NCBI RefSeq assembly: GCF_000733845.1
Contig: NZ_JPOI01000001.1
Location: 718,501 to 782,500 of the forward strand
Origin: Geobacillus vulcani PSS1
GTDB taxonomy: Bacteria > Bacillota > Bacilli > Bacillales > Anoxybacillaceae
DNA: 64,000 nucleotides
Direction of reading: 5' to 3'
The notes below the pieces were generated by a model, which saw nothing but the letters and a program-made list of their open reading frames with translations, did no database searches and was not told where the DNA came from. Positions 8,721-18,263 of the stretch are shown here, piece after piece. The translations under genes and the position numbers were made by a program. Every line of letters starts with the position of its first letter. The stretch's first letter is position 1.

Positions 8721-10556
8721 TTATTCTCGCAAATGATACGGCAGCGTCGCAATGACCACATCTTTTTTCATGATCAAGAAAAAGCGCAAGATGATGGCGG
8801 TTTGGTTATGCAAAAATGTATGCCACCATTTTTTTACGATAAATTGAGGCAAGAGCACCGTCACCGGCGCGCGGTCTGCTTCTTTTTCCGCTTTCGTGAT
8901 GTATTCTAGCAAGGGCGACAAAATGGTTCGATATGGCGAATAGATGACTTCCAACGGAATGTCCGGATAAAACTTCTCCCACTTTTGCCGCAGCTTTTGT
9001 TCGTCTTTTTCGTCAAAAATAATCGACACCGCCGTAATGTCATCGGAAATGCTGCGAGCGTACTGGACGGATTGCGCAACTACTTTGCTGACGCCGGAAA
9101 TGGGAATAATGACTTTTGGCTTCCACATTTTTTCGCGCTGTTGCCACTCCCGTTCGTCCAACCGCAGCTGCTCGCCAAGCTTTTTGTAATGTTCATGAAT
9201 TCGCATGAACATCCAGACGAACAGCGGAATCGCCACAATGACGATCCACGCTCCTTGCGTAAATTTAGCGACCATCGTGACAAGGGTGACGATTCCGGTG
9301 ACAACCGCTCCCGTTCCAACGGTAAACAGCACGCCAATCTTCCGTCCTTCTTCCCGATTCCATAATTTTTTAATCAGCCCGCTCTGGCCGATGGTAAAGG
9401 AAAGAAAGACGCCGACCGCGTAAAGCGGGATGAGCGAATGAGTTTCTGCATGAAACACGATGATCAATACGATCGCCAGCACGCTCAATAAAATGATGCC
9501 ATTGGAAAATACGAGGCGATCGCCCCGGGCCGCCAAGCTTCTCGGCAAAAAACCGTCCTTCGCCATAATTGACGTCAGCTGCGGAAACCCGGCAAAACTC
9601 GTATTGGCCGCGAGCACCAAAATGACCATCGTCGCCAGCTGAAACAAGTAAAACAAAAGACCATTCCCAAATACATGGCGTCCGATTTGCGAAATGACGG
9701 TTTGATGTTCAGCCGGAGTAACGCCAAACCCAGCCGCCAACACGGTGATGCCTAAAAACATCGTGCCTAGCAGCAAGGACATCCATCCCATGGTAATGGC
9801 GGCGTTTTTTGAGCTGTCCGGCCGGAACGCCGGCACGCCGTTGCTAATGGCTTCGACACCTGTCATCGCCGAACATCCTGACGAAAAGGCACGCAACAAA
9901 ATAAACAAGCTGTACCCAGAGGCAAACATGTGAACGGTTGACGCATGCTCATGCATCGTAAACCCATGCCATCCTTCCTGCCATAACTGCCACCCGCCGA
10001 CAGCGATCATCACAAGAACGAAGCCAATGAACACATACGTCGGGTAGGCGAAAACCGTCGCGGACTCCGTAATGCCACGCAAATTGAGCACCATCAAAAG
10101 CAAGACAAGAGTGACAGCAAATTCTACTTTCCATGGCAGCAACCCTGGAAACGCGGATGTCAGCGCGGCGACGCCAGAACTGATGCTGACAGCGACAGTC
10201 AAGATATAATCGATCATCAGCGCCGCCCCGGCCACTAAACTGATTTTCGTCCCCAAATGGTCTCGGGCGACCACATACGCCCCGCCTCCAGACGGAAACG
10301 CGTAAATGATTTGCCGATACGACAAGGTCACTAATAAGAGCAAGACTAAAATCGCCACAGCGATCGGCAGCGAGTAGAAAAAGACGCTTGTCCCTAATAA
10401 TGCAAGCACAAGCAAAATCTCTTCTGTCGCGTAGGCCACCGATGACAGGGCATCGGAAGAAAACACCGCCAACGCCTTCCATTTGGGCAATTTTTCATGC
10501 TTTAGCCTTTTGGTCTCCATCGGTTTTCCGATCAACAATCGTTTCAGTGAAGCCAT
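8721..10556 (-). CDS. kimA: High-affinity potassium importer KimA
   Basis: An APC-superfamily transporter of 611 residues, about the length of B. subtilis KimA (YdaO). About twelve membrane segments (residues 35-450) begin with SSDALSSVAYATEEILL. A hydrophilic C-terminal domain (about 470-611) follows, including KPKVIIPISGVSKV, as in KUP-like cytosolic domains. KimA imports K+ with protons. The ATG at 10556 follows AGGGAGG. A c-di-AMP (ydaO-type) riboswitch with its own terminator lies directly upstream, which is the main support for KimA over a generic amino-acid permease. Expression should fall when c-di-AMP is high. Confidence 0.92.
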   Translation of the reverse strand: MASLKRLLIGKPMETKRLKHEKLPKWKALAVFSSDALSSVAYATEEILLVLALLGTSVFFYSLPIAVAILVLLLLVTLSYRQIIYAFPSGGGAYVVARDHLGTKISLVAGAALMIDYILTVAVSISSGVAALTSAFPGLLPWKVEFAVTLVLLLMVLNLRGITESATVFAYPTYVFIGFVLVMIAVGGWQLWQEGWHGFTMHEHASTVHMFASGYSLFILLRAFSSGCSAMTGVEAISNGVPAFRPDSSKNAAITMGWMSLLLGTMFLGITVLAAGFGVTPAEHQTVISQIGRHVFGNGLLFYLFQLATMVILVLAANTSFAGFPQLTSIMAKDGFLPRSLAARGDRLVFSNGIILLSVLAIVLIIVFHAETHSLIPLYAVGVFLSFTIGQSGLIKKLWNREEGRKIGVLFTVGTGAVVTGIVTLVTMVAKFTQGAWIVIVAIPLFVWMFMRIHEHYKKLGEQLRLDEREWQQREKMWKPKVIIPISGVSKVVAQSVQYARSISDDITAVSIIFDEKDEQKLRQKWEKFYPDIPLEVIYSPYRTILSPLLEYITKAEKEADRAPVTVLLPQFIVKKWWHTFLHNQTAIILRFFLIMKKDVVIATLPYHLRE

Positions 10557-10594
10557 GCTTCCGTTCCTCCCTAGATTGTGAACTGACACACAAG

Positions 10595-10626
10595 CAAAAA
10601 AGCCGTTGAGGGTGCGCCCAACGGCT
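10595..10626 (-). terminator. Riboswitch-controlled intrinsic terminator of kimA
   Basis: On the minus strand AGCCGTTG and CAACGGCT enclose a GGCGCACCCT loop and are followed by TTTTTTG. It lies between the c-di-AMP aptamer and the kimA start, the expected expression platform. Confidence 0.85.
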
Positions 10627-10639
10627 ACGTAGGCTCTAA

Positions 10640-10780
10640 GGCCATACCCATCCCTCCCCAAAGCGCTTGCGAGGTTAGCTGTCGGGTTCGGGCTTGGAGA
10701 GATGCCCGTCCTGTCGGATTCACCCCTAGCAACAGAACGTTGCAACATTTGGTTCCCCCGCTCCGTGACGGATTCAGCGC
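10640..10780 (-). promoter_or_regulatory. c-di-AMP riboswitch (ydaO-yuaA leader)
   Basis: Read on the minus strand, the leader contains the conserved blocks of the ydaO motif in order: GCTGAATCCGTC, GAGCGGGGGAACC, GGGGTGAATC, GGGCAT, CCCGACAGCTAACCTCGCAAG and GGGAGGGATGGG. In B. subtilis this aptamer binds two c-di-AMP molecules and promotes termination. The diadenylate cyclase gene cdaA is in the same window near 59 kb. Boundaries are good to about 10 bases. Confidence 0.93.
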
Positions 10781-10945
10781 ACACATCTTCAGGTTTCTGT
10801 TTCCATATATTACTCCTCGCTATATTGGTTGTAAACGAGGAAAAGATGAAAAAAATGACGATTTCCCCCGCTTTTTTGCTGTTTTTCACGATGGATAGCC
10901 TATATGCTCATCCTCTTTTCATTTTGCTTCTTTTCTCGCTTTGTT

Positions 10946-12283
10946 CTATCCGATCATGATCTTCCCTTTCGGATAACGGAACGGATCGGGCTGACGGCGC
11001 AGCGTGACCGCATAGGCGACCGTCAGTGGGCCGACGCGGCCGGCGAACATCGTTAGTGCGATGATCACCTTGCCGAACGGGGACAAGTCCGGGGTCAACC
11101 CCATCGATAGTCCAACCGTCCCAAACGCGGATGTCGCTTCAAATAAAATCATTAAAAAGTCTTTTCCCTTTTCAGTGATCGTCAACATCATCGTGACAAA
11201 CATAACCACAAACAATCCGCTCATCGTCACGGTCAGAGACTTGTATACCGTATCGTACACAATGCGTTTCCGAAACAAAATGACATCTTCTTTCCCGCGA
11301 ATTTGCGACCATACGGCGCCAAGCAAGGTTGTGAGCGTTGTCGTTTTAATCCCGCCGCCTGTCGAACCCGGTGAAGCGCCGACAAACATGAGAAAAATGA
11401 TGAGAAACAGCGTCGGCTGCGTCAAATCCGGGATGTTCAGCGTATTCGATCCTGCTGTTCTCGGGGTGACCGCTTGGTAAAACGCGGACAAAAACTTGCC
11501 TGAGAGCGACAGCGGCCCCATCGTCTTCGGATTGTTCCACTCCAACACTAAAATGAACGCCATGCTGACAAGCACCAGCCATACGGTCGTGACGACGGCC
11601 ACTTTTGTATGAAGAGACAGCCGCCGTGTTTGCCGGTACTCATACACTTCATTCATGACAATAAATCCGATGCCGCCCAGTATAATTAAAATCGGCACAA
11701 CCAGACTCACGACCGGATCTTCCACATAGCCGGTCAAACTGCGAAACTCGCCCATTAGATCGAAGCCGGCGTTGTTAAAGTTCGAAATCGCATGGAAAAA
11801 GCCGAAATACATCGCCCGGCCGAGCGGCATGTCAAAAGCAAAGCGGATCGAGAGCAACACCCCGCCGATCGCTTCAATGACAACGGTAAAAAGAAAAATA
11901 CGTTTCACGAGCCGAACGATGCCCTCGATCGTCAAATGGTTGAGCGCTTCTTGAAGGATGAGCCGCTCCTTCAACGAAATGCGTTTGCCAAGCAAAAAGG
12001 CAAACAACGTAGCAAATGTCATAAATCCAAGCCCGCCCACTTGGATCAGCGTTAAAATGACCAGCTGGCCGAACAACGTGAACGTCGTGCCCGTATCAAC
12101 CACAACAAGCCCGGTCACGCACGTAGCAGACGTCGCCGTAAACAAGGCATCTAAAAACGGAAGTCCTTTCCCGTCAACGGTCGCCGTCGGCAGCATCAAC
12201 AGAAAAGCTCCAACCAAAATAATCAAGGCAAAGCCGGACACTAACACTTTCGGCGGATCGAAAAATTTACGGTTCGTATTCAA
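10946..12283 (-). CDS. Ktr/Trk-type potassium channel subunit (KtrB/KtrD-like)
   Basis: A membrane protein of 445 residues built from four M1-P-M2 repeats. The selectivity-filter loops are visible: TSATCVTGL, FNNAGFD, TAGSNTLN and FGTVGLSMGL. These are typical of KtrB/KtrD, which partner with a cytosolic RCK protein (KtrA/KtrC). No ktrA/ktrC lies in the window, which fits the stand-alone ktrD arrangement of B. subtilis. TTG start at 12283 (LNTNRKFF) follows GGGGGAAGGGATGGGG; the family N-terminus also begins near here. It lies upstream of the kimA riboswitch on the same strand, giving a K+-uptake pair. Confidence 0.88.
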   Translation of the reverse strand: MNTNRKFFDPPKVLVSGFALIILVGAFLLMLPTATVDGKGLPFLDALFTATSATCVTGLVVVDTGTTFTLFGQLVILTLIQVGGLGFMTFATLFAFLLGKRISLKERLILQEALNHLTIEGIVRLVKRIFLFTVVIEAIGGVLLSIRFAFDMPLGRAMYFGFFHAISNFNNAGFDLMGEFRSLTGYVEDPVVSLVVPILIILGGIGFIVMNEVYEYRQTRRLSLHTKVAVVTTVWLVLVSMAFILVLEWNNPKTMGPLSLSGKFLSAFYQAVTPRTAGSNTLNIPDLTQPTLFLIIFLMFVGASPGSTGGGIKTTTLTTLLGAVWSQIRGKEDVILFRKRIVYDTVYKSLTVTMSGLFVVMFVTMMLTITEKGKDFLMILFEATSAFGTVGLSMGLTPDLSPFGKVIIALTMFAGRVGPLTVAYAVTLRRQPDPFRYPKGKIMIG

Positions 12284-12612
12284 AGCCCCATCCCTTCCCC
12301 CTCGCTCACATAATCGCCTCTTTATAGTTGTGGATGATGCATAGAAAAAATATACCAAAAACAAGCTTGTTCGGGTACTCTAAACAAATTTTCATCATAT
12401 CATTTTTCCTGCATAATAGAATGGATAAAGGGCATGGCCATCGGCTCCAAGAATATGGATGCATTGAAACCTTTTCCGTCTCCGTTCGTCTATATGAATA
12501 GCGAATGGCAGTCCGACTAGGGGGCACAAAGGCATTGAAGCGCAGAAGAGGGGCTTGCACCAGTCCCATAAAAACATTCCATTGACTTTTGGCAACAGAC
12601 GTATTATGCTAC

Positions 12613-12640
12613 TTGACATGGAGACGTTCCGATGTAAAAT
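12613..12640 (+). promoter_or_regulatory. SigA-type promoter for ltaS
   Basis: TTGACA (12613-12618) and TAAAAT (12635-12640) are separated by 16 bp, about 100 bp before the ltaS start. The 12,284-12,736 interval otherwise shows no gene. Confidence 0.6.
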
Positions 12641-12736
12641 CATGTAAGAATAAAACGTTTGTGGCTGTGGGCAACGGCTGTTGATATAAACATAGAACCA
12701 TCGTTAAGAATACGGGACAAAGGAGGAGAAGAGGAC

Positions 12737-14701
12737 GTGAGGGCAATTTGGGAAAAATGGTGGAAAACATGTCGTTCTCTCCCTAACCAATACATTGGCT
12801 TTTTTATTTTTGCCGTGCTCTTATTTTGGTTGAAGACGTACGCCGCCTATTTAGCGGAATTTAACCTTGGCATCAGCAACTCCATGCAGGAGTTTTTATT
12901 GTTCATCAACCCGATCAGCTCGGCGGTATTCTTCCTTGGGTTGGCGCTGTTGGCCAAGGAAACGCGGGTGTACAAATGGCTCATTATTATTAATTTCATT
13001 TTATCGTTCATCTTATACGCCAATATCGTTTATTATCGCTTTTTCAGCGATTTCATTACATTCCCGACGTTGACCCAAACGAAAAACTTCGGTGATTTAG
13101 GCGGAAGTATTTGGGAATTGATTCATTGGTATGATGTGTTCTATTTCTTGGACACCATTATTCTGGCCGTACTCGTTTTCTCGAAACGATTCCCGCTCCC
13201 GAAAGTGCGGGCCGGCCGGTTCAAAAAAGGCGCCATTTTCGCTTCGGCCATTCTGATGTTCAGCATCAACTTGGCGCTTGCTGAGGCTGACCGCCCGCAG
13301 CTCTTGACAAGAACATTTGACCGCAACTATATCGTCAAATATTTAGGTGTATACAACTATTTGATTTATGACGCGTTCCAAAGCATGAAATCATCAACAC
13401 AGCGGGCGTTTGCGAACAAAAGCGATATCACGACCGTGCTGAACTATGTGCAGGCGACGTATGCCAAACCGAATCCGAAATATTTCGGCGTGGCGAAAGG
13501 GAAAAACGTCATTTACATTCATTTAGAGTCGCTGCAAAACTTCGTGATTAACTATAAACTGAACGGGCAGGAAGTCACCCCATTCTTGAATTCGCTCACC
13601 CGCGATCCGAATACATTCTATTTTGATAACTTTTTCCATCAAACTGGACAGGGGAAAACGTCGGACGCGGAGTTTATGTTGGAAAATTCGTTGTACGGCC
13701 TGCCACAAGGTGCCGTCTTTACAACCAAAGGGCAAAATACGTACCATGCGGCTCCGGCCATTTTGCACCAATACGGCTATACAAGCGCCGTCTTCCACGG
13801 CAACTACAAAACGTTCTGGAACCGCGATGAAATTTATAAGTCGTTCGGCTTTGATCATTTCTTTGACGCGAGCTACTATGATATGAACGACGAAGACGTC
13901 TTGAACTACGGTCTGAAAGACAAACCGTTCTTCCGGGAGTCGATCCCGCTGTTAGAAACATTGAAAGAACCGTTCTATGTGAAATTTATTACGCTGTCGA
14001 ACCACTTCCCGTACCCGATCAGCGAGGAAGATGCAACGATCCCGCCGGCGACGACAGGCGACGGCTCGGTCGACCGTTATTTCCAAACGGCCCGTTATTT
14101 GGATGAAGCGGTGAAAGAGTTCTTTGATTATCTGAAAAAATCGGGCCTGTACGACCGCTCGGTCATCATTTTGTACGGCGATCATTACGGCATTTCCGAA
14201 AACCATAACAAAGCCATGGCGCAAATTTTAGGAAAAGAAATTACGCCGTATGAACATGCTCAATTGCAACGGGTGCCGCTGTTTATCCACGTCCCGGGCG
14301 TCAAAGGCGGCGTCATTCACGAGTTTGGCGGCCAAATCGACTTGCTGCCGACGTTGCTGCACTTGCTTGGCATCGATACGAAAAACTTCGTCCAATTCGG
14401 AACGGATTTGCTGTCTCCGGATCATCAAGAAATTGTTCCGTTCCGCAACGGCGACTTTGTCACCCCGAAAGTAACGGCTGTCAATGGCAAGTACTATGAC
14501 ACGAAAACGGGTGAACCACTTGAAGAAACACCGGAAATCAAGCGCCTGGAACAAATCGTTCGGACAAAACTTGATCTGTCGGATAAAGTCGTTTACGGCG
14601 ATTTGCTCCGGTTCTATACGCCGAAAGGCTTCAAACCGGTCGACCCGTCGAAATACGATTATAACAACCGCGAAGACAATGAAGAGGGAAGCGGTCAATG
14701 A
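12737..14701 (+). CDS. ltaS: Lipoteichoic acid synthase, LtaS type
   Basis: A 654-residue membrane phosphoglycerol transferase. Five N-terminal membrane helices (residues 15-185) end near an AxA-like signal-peptidase site (LALAEADRP, about 179-187). The extracellular sulfatase-fold domain carries the catalytic features: E near 264 (YIHLESLQNF), T in GQGKTSD (about 308), and YGDHYGISE. LtaS polymerises glycerol phosphate from phosphatidylglycerol onto the glycolipid anchor. GTG start at 12737, eight bases after AGGAGGAG. It has its own SigA promoter and terminator. B. subtilis has several paralogues (LtaS, YfnI, YqgS, YvgJ); which one this matches is not settled. Confidence 0.92.
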   Translation: MRAIWEKWWKTCRSLPNQYIGFFIFAVLLFWLKTYAAYLAEFNLGISNSMQEFLLFINPISSAVFFLGLALLAKETRVYKWLIIINFILSFILYANIVYYRFFSDFITFPTLTQTKNFGDLGGSIWELIHWYDVFYFLDTIILAVLVFSKRFPLPKVRAGRFKKGAIFASAILMFSINLALAEADRPQLLTRTFDRNYIVKYLGVYNYLIYDAFQSMKSSTQRAFANKSDITTVLNYVQATYAKPNPKYFGVAKGKNVIYIHLESLQNFVINYKLNGQEVTPFLNSLTRDPNTFYFDNFFHQTGQGKTSDAEFMLENSLYGLPQGAVFTTKGQNTYHAAPAILHQYGYTSAVFHGNYKTFWNRDEIYKSFGFDHFFDASYYDMNDEDVLNYGLKDKPFFRESIPLLETLKEPFYVKFITLSNHFPYPISEEDATIPPATTGDGSVDRYFQTARYLDEAVKEFFDYLKKSGLYDRSVIILYGDHYGISENHNKAMAQILGKEITPYEHAQLQRVPLFIHVPGVKGGVIHEFGGQIDLLPTLLHLLGIDTKNFVQFGTDLLSPDHQEIVPFRNGDFVTPKVTAVNGKYYDTKTGEPLEETPEIKRLEQIVRTKLDLSDKVVYGDLLRFYTPKGFKPVDPSKYDYNNREDNEEGSGQ

Positions 14702-14718
14702 TCGCCTCCCTCTTTTTT
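14683..14718 (+). terminator. Terminator between convergent ltaS and aprX
   Basis: AGAGGGAAGCG pairs with CGCCTCCCTCT and is followed by TTTTTT. The stem includes the ltaS stop codon region and ends at the aprX stop. Confidence 0.85.
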
Positions 14719-16047
14719 CTAGCGCTGCAGCAGCCGCTCGACAGCCCGCTTCGCATTCACGTAACCCGCCCCATATACGTTCGGGTCGCGCCCTTTCCAC
14801 AAATCGGCGCCGTCTTTTAACGCCTGCTTGATTTCATCCGGCGTCGCAGTTGGTTTCGCCTGAAGCATCAACGCGACAATACCGGCGCAAATCGGCGTCG
14901 CCATTGATGTACCAGACATCGATATATAATGGTCACCGACCCGGCTTTGCTTATTCATCTTGTCAAGAAATGAACGCGGGGCGCGAAGCGATATAATGTT
15001 GACCCCGGGAACGGCGAGATCCGGTTTGGTCACCCCGTACTCGGTCGGCCCTCGGCTCGAAAACGACGCCACGTCATCGTCGGCGCGCGTTTCCCCCGTA
15101 TTACGGTCATCAAGAGCTCCAACGGTAATGATGCGGTCGCTAATACCCGGGCTTGAAATCGTCCCGTAATTTGGCCCCTCATTTCCGGCTGCCGCACAGA
15201 CGACAATCCCCTGCTCCCACGCCCGCTCCGCGACTTGCACGAGCGGATCATCATTTTCGGCCGGGAACGGCTGCGGCTCCCCGCCAAGCGACAAAGAAAT
15301 GATATGAATGCGCTTGTCCGGGTTGTCCTTGTTGTAATCAATGCACCATTCGATGCCGCGCATAATGGTTTCTAACGTTCCGCTTCCCGAGCGGTCGAGC
15401 ACTTTGACGCCCACGACATTCGCCTCATACGCCGGTCCGGCATACAGCCCGTCCGACATGCGCCCGTTTCCGGCCGCATCGCCGGCGCAATGCGTTCCGT
15501 GACCATTGTCATCATACGGTGCCGTGCGGCCATTCACCAAATCAGCAAACGCCACAATCCGTCCTTCTAAATCCGGGTGCGGGTAAAGGCCGGTGTCGAC
15601 AATCGCAATCGTCACCCCTTTGCCGCTCAGCTCGGTTCCATTGACGGTGACGTGTTTCGCATTCGCCGATGGCACGGCGTTGTTTAATAACGCTTTGACG
15701 GTGCGGTTAAGATACACTTTTTTCACTTTTGGATGCTCAAGCAGCTGCTCGAGCGCCGCAGGTGTCACCCTTGCGCTGTAGAAGGGAACATGGCGAAAAT
15801 GGTGGCGTACTGTCATACGGAAATGATCGCGTTCCGCCTTGGCCACTGCCTCCATCCCTTCAGCATTTTCGACTTCAATCAAGACGGAAAGCCTCCGCCA
15901 TTTCCGCAGCCACCGCTCCATCCAACGGTGAAAAATGCACGGCATGCGCGTCATCGGTTTGTACATACTGACCAGCGCGTGACGGAGAGGACGGTCAAGA
16001 CGCCCCGCATGGCGGCGGGCCAACTGGACGATGGAATAGCCAAACAT
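14719..16047 (-). CDS. aprX: Intracellular subtilisin-like serine protease AprX
   Basis: A peptidase S8 protein of 442 residues, the same length as B. subtilis AprX and similar from end to end. The catalytic triad is Asp151 (IVDTGLYP), His183 (DDNGHGTHCAGD) and Ser381 (SGTSMATPICAG), with oxyanion Asn289 (AAGNEG). No signal peptide is visible; it begins MFGYSIVQLARRH, followed by a short pro-like segment (about residues 50-120). In B. subtilis AprX is a cytoplasmic, stationary-phase protease. A good ribosome site (GAAGGAGGAAGAAC) precedes the ATG. Convergent with ltaS. Confidence 0.95.
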   Translation of the reverse strand: MFGYSIVQLARRHAGRLDRPLRHALVSMYKPMTRMPCIFHRWMERWLRKWRRLSVLIEVENAEGMEAVAKAERDHFRMTVRHHFRHVPFYSARVTPAALEQLLEHPKVKKVYLNRTVKALLNNAVPSANAKHVTVNGTELSGKGVTIAIVDTGLYPHPDLEGRIVAFADLVNGRTAPYDDNGHGTHCAGDAAGNGRMSDGLYAGPAYEANVVGVKVLDRSGSGTLETIMRGIEWCIDYNKDNPDKRIHIISLSLGGEPQPFPAENDDPLVQVAERAWEQGIVVCAAAGNEGPNYGTISSPGISDRIITVGALDDRNTGETRADDDVASFSSRGPTEYGVTKPDLAVPGVNIISLRAPRSFLDKMNKQSRVGDHYISMSGTSMATPICAGIVALMLQAKPTATPDEIKQALKDGADLWKGRDPNVYGAGYVNAKRAVERLLQR

Positions 16048-16133
16048 GTTCTTCCTCCTTCCTTCATTACGTTGCTATACTCATATGACGTGTGGACAAA
16101 GAAGGAAGCGGCGGTTCCACTAAGACAAATGGA

Positions 16134-16168
16134 CAAAAAAAGCCTGCCCCGCCGAGACGAAGCAAGCT
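16134..16168 (-). terminator. Terminator of the amidase gene
   Basis: AGCTTGC and GCAGGCT (one G-U pair) are followed on the minus strand by TTTTTTTG, just after the amidase stop. Confidence 0.6.
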
Positions 16169-16174
16169 TCCCTA

Positions 16175-16858
16175 TCATTCTCTCACCTGTTCAAGCACAA
16201 TCTGTCTGGCTCTCCCTAAATGCCGCTCGACTTGACGAAGCACGTTTTCCCGTTCGGCAAATGCGCCGACTTGCGTCCCATCGACAATGACGCGGGTCAA
16301 TGCTGTTTTTTGTTTTTTCCGCAGCCCAAGCGCCCGTTCCAACCCATTCACATGCCCGCGGGCGACCATGCGCAAAAAACGGGTATCATTCAGTTTTCTC
16401 GCATCCTCTTCTCGATCAATAAATCCGTTCTCCGTGAGCACAGCTGGCATCGCGGTCTCCCGCAACACATGAAAATTTGCTCTCTTTTTCCCGCGGTCGC
16501 GAAATCCTGTGGCTTTGACGACTTCTTCGTGAATGGCATCGCGAATGCGAGCCGCTAGAGAATCCTCATCGAGCCGATGATAAATATAATCTTCATATCC
16601 AGTGCCCCCACCCGCATTTACGTGAATGGAAATGTACACATCGGCTCCCCAGCGGTTGGCCCGCTCCGTCCGCTCGTTGAGCGAGACCGTCTCATCGTTG
16701 GTCCGGCTCAGCTGCACCGAAACTCCTTCGTACTCACTTTGCAAAAGGCGGCGCAGCTCCAAGGCGATGAACAGCGTGATGTCCTTCTCTCGCAATCCAT
16801 TGCCGACCGCGCCGGTGTCGTTCCCGCCGTGCCCAGGATCAAGAAAAATGTTGATCAT
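16175..16858 (-). CDS. N-acetylmuramoyl-L-alanine amidase (Amidase_3)
   Basis: A zinc amidase of 227 residues that cleaves the bond between MurNAc and the stem peptide. Zinc ligands and catalytic residues are visible: His10 (DPGHGGND), Glu24 (REKD), His79 (SIHVNAGG) and Glu143 (LTENGFID). After the catalytic domain (1-170) a short C-terminal segment starts with VIVDGTQVGAFA, which looks like half of a SPOR/Amidase02_C-type wall-binding repeat as in CwlC-like sporulation amidases. No signal peptide is seen, as in mother-cell lysis amidases. The ATG at 16858 follows AAAGGAG. A role in mother-cell lysis or germination is an inference. Confidence 0.85.
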   Translation of the reverse strand: MINIFLDPGHGGNDTGAVGNGLREKDITLFIALELRRLLQSEYEGVSVQLSRTNDETVSLNERTERANRWGADVYISIHVNAGGGTGYEDYIYHRLDEDSLAARIRDAIHEEVVKATGFRDRGKKRANFHVLRETAMPAVLTENGFIDREEDARKLNDTRFLRMVARGHVNGLERALGLRKKQKTALTRVIVDGTQVGAFAERENVLRQVERHLGRARQIVLEQVRE

Positions 16859-16954
16859 CTGTCTTCTCCTTTCACAGCTTTTTCCGTTTAGGAATATGGC
16901 ACTATTAGCATAAGCATCATCCTCCAAAATGCCATAGATACTTCCCCATGGCCA

Positions 16955-16991
16955 AGAAATAAGGCGCAACCGTTCTCTTCGGTTGTGCCTT
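16955..16991 (-). terminator. Terminator of the ABC exporter operon
   Basis: GGCACAACCG pairs with CGGTTGCGCC, followed on the minus strand by TTATTTCTT. It lies about 130 bp after the last permease gene. Confidence 0.6.
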
Positions 16992-17116
16992 ACGCTCCCG
17001 TTCGATATGAATGAACACCACAGCCATACAGCCCCATGATGGGCAAAAGAAAACTTGCCGCGCAAACTTGGGAAATGGCAGATTCAAACATACCGGCCTG
17101 CAATCACCGAAAACCA

Positions 17117-18262
17117 TTATACAAACTGTCCACTCTGTTGGCTTCGGTTGAACTTATAAACGGCAATAAGGAAAAAGGTCAGTGCAAAAGCGAGAAGAAT
17201 CAACACATGCAAATACAAACTGCCAAAAGAACGCCCCTCCTGCAGCTTCACCAAGAGATCAAGCGCCCACCGTTGCGGTAGAAAGTACGCCGCCTTTTGC
17301 AAAAACTTCGGCATCAACTCGACGGGCCAAAAACAGCCGGCCAGCATGCAGGTCGGAACGGTGATCAATGGCTGCAGCGCTCCGGCGGAGGTGGAGCTGT
17401 TCGCCAGCATCACCGTAATCAAAGCCAACCCGATTGCCGATAAAGAGAAAACGAAAAGTACGAGGGCCATTTGCCACATCGGAACGTTAGGATAAATATG
17501 AAAGATGTTTTTCATCGCCACAAAGGTCACGATAATCTGTACCGTTATGACCAACACATTCACCACAACATTCGATAACACATACGTTCTGGCTTGAATC
17601 GGTGTCGTCAATAATCGAGAATACGTGCGCTCTTCTCTTTCTTTGATGATGATCTCCGTCAAATTTCCCGCTGACATTAACATGATCATGAGCAAGTAGC
17701 CGATCGTTTGATACGTGATCGCTTTTTGTTTGGATGTATCGGATAATGAATGAATAGCCAACCGGAACGGTGCGTGTTGATACCGTTCATACATTTTCCA
17801 AAAGAGATCGTTGTTTCCATTGGCCAATCGCCCCAATGTGGCCAGATGATCAATGTATTCATGCAAGTATGATTTGATAAACGTAGTGATTTCCGCTCCC
17901 TTGAGCGAGACGAGTTCAATCGGCCGAGGTTGGCCGTGCTGGACACTTTCGGAAAACCCTTGGCGAAAAATCAACACGCCATCCACCTTTTGCGAGGTGA
18001 TTTGGTCGTCCACTGCTGACAACTTGACGCTTTTCACTGATAGATGGTCAATGTTTTTCAGAAAATGGATCGTATCATCGGTAATCCGTCCATGATCCTC
18101 ATTGACGATCCCGATGCGCACCTCCTTGACAGGGTTGCCCCCGGCCGCAAACAAAGACAAAAGGATTGCCGCCAACGGCGTGCCAAAATATAACAAAAAA
18201 TTGATTTTTCGACGGAACGTTCGCTTTAACGTATACTTCACCAACCAAATCACATCGTTCAC
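17117..18262 (-). CDS. ABC-2 type exporter permease (LnrN-like)
   Basis: A 381-residue ABC-2 membrane subunit: one N-terminal helix (about 22-40), a large extracellular domain (45-165), and five C-terminal helices including a stretch around ITVPTCMLAGCFWP. It follows a second permease by one base and is the last gene of the five-gene operon. Order and lengths match B. subtilis lnrJK-lnrLMN (yfiJKLMN), where LnrN partners with LnrM and the ATPase LnrL to export linearmycin-type polyenes. The ligand for this copy is unknown. Confidence 0.8.
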   Translation of the reverse strand: MNDVIWLVKYTLKRTFRRKINFLLYFGTPLAAILLSLFAAGGNPVKEVRIGIVNEDHGRITDDTIHFLKNIDHLSVKSVKLSAVDDQITSQKVDGVLIFRQGFSESVQHGQPRPIELVSLKGAEITTFIKSYLHEYIDHLATLGRLANGNNDLFWKMYERYQHAPFRLAIHSLSDTSKQKAITYQTIGYLLMIMLMSAGNLTEIIIKEREERTYSRLLTTPIQARTYVLSNVVVNVLVITVQIIVTFVAMKNIFHIYPNVPMWQMALVLFVFSLSAIGLALITVMLANSSTSAGALQPLITVPTCMLAGCFWPVELMPKFLQKAAYFLPQRWALDLLVKLQEGRSFGSLYLHVLILLAFALTFFLIAVYKFNRSQQSGQFV

Positions 18263-18263
18263 C

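Noticed and set aside
8615..8761. Longer N-terminus for YtaF (start at 8761)
   Set aside because: The extension is cysteine/arginine-rich, overlaps kimA, and has no ribosome site; the start near 8614 follows AGGGGGG.
10557..10889. Longer N-terminus for KimA reading through the leader
   Set aside because: That frame runs through the c-di-AMP aptamer and terminator; a strong ribosome site precedes 10556.
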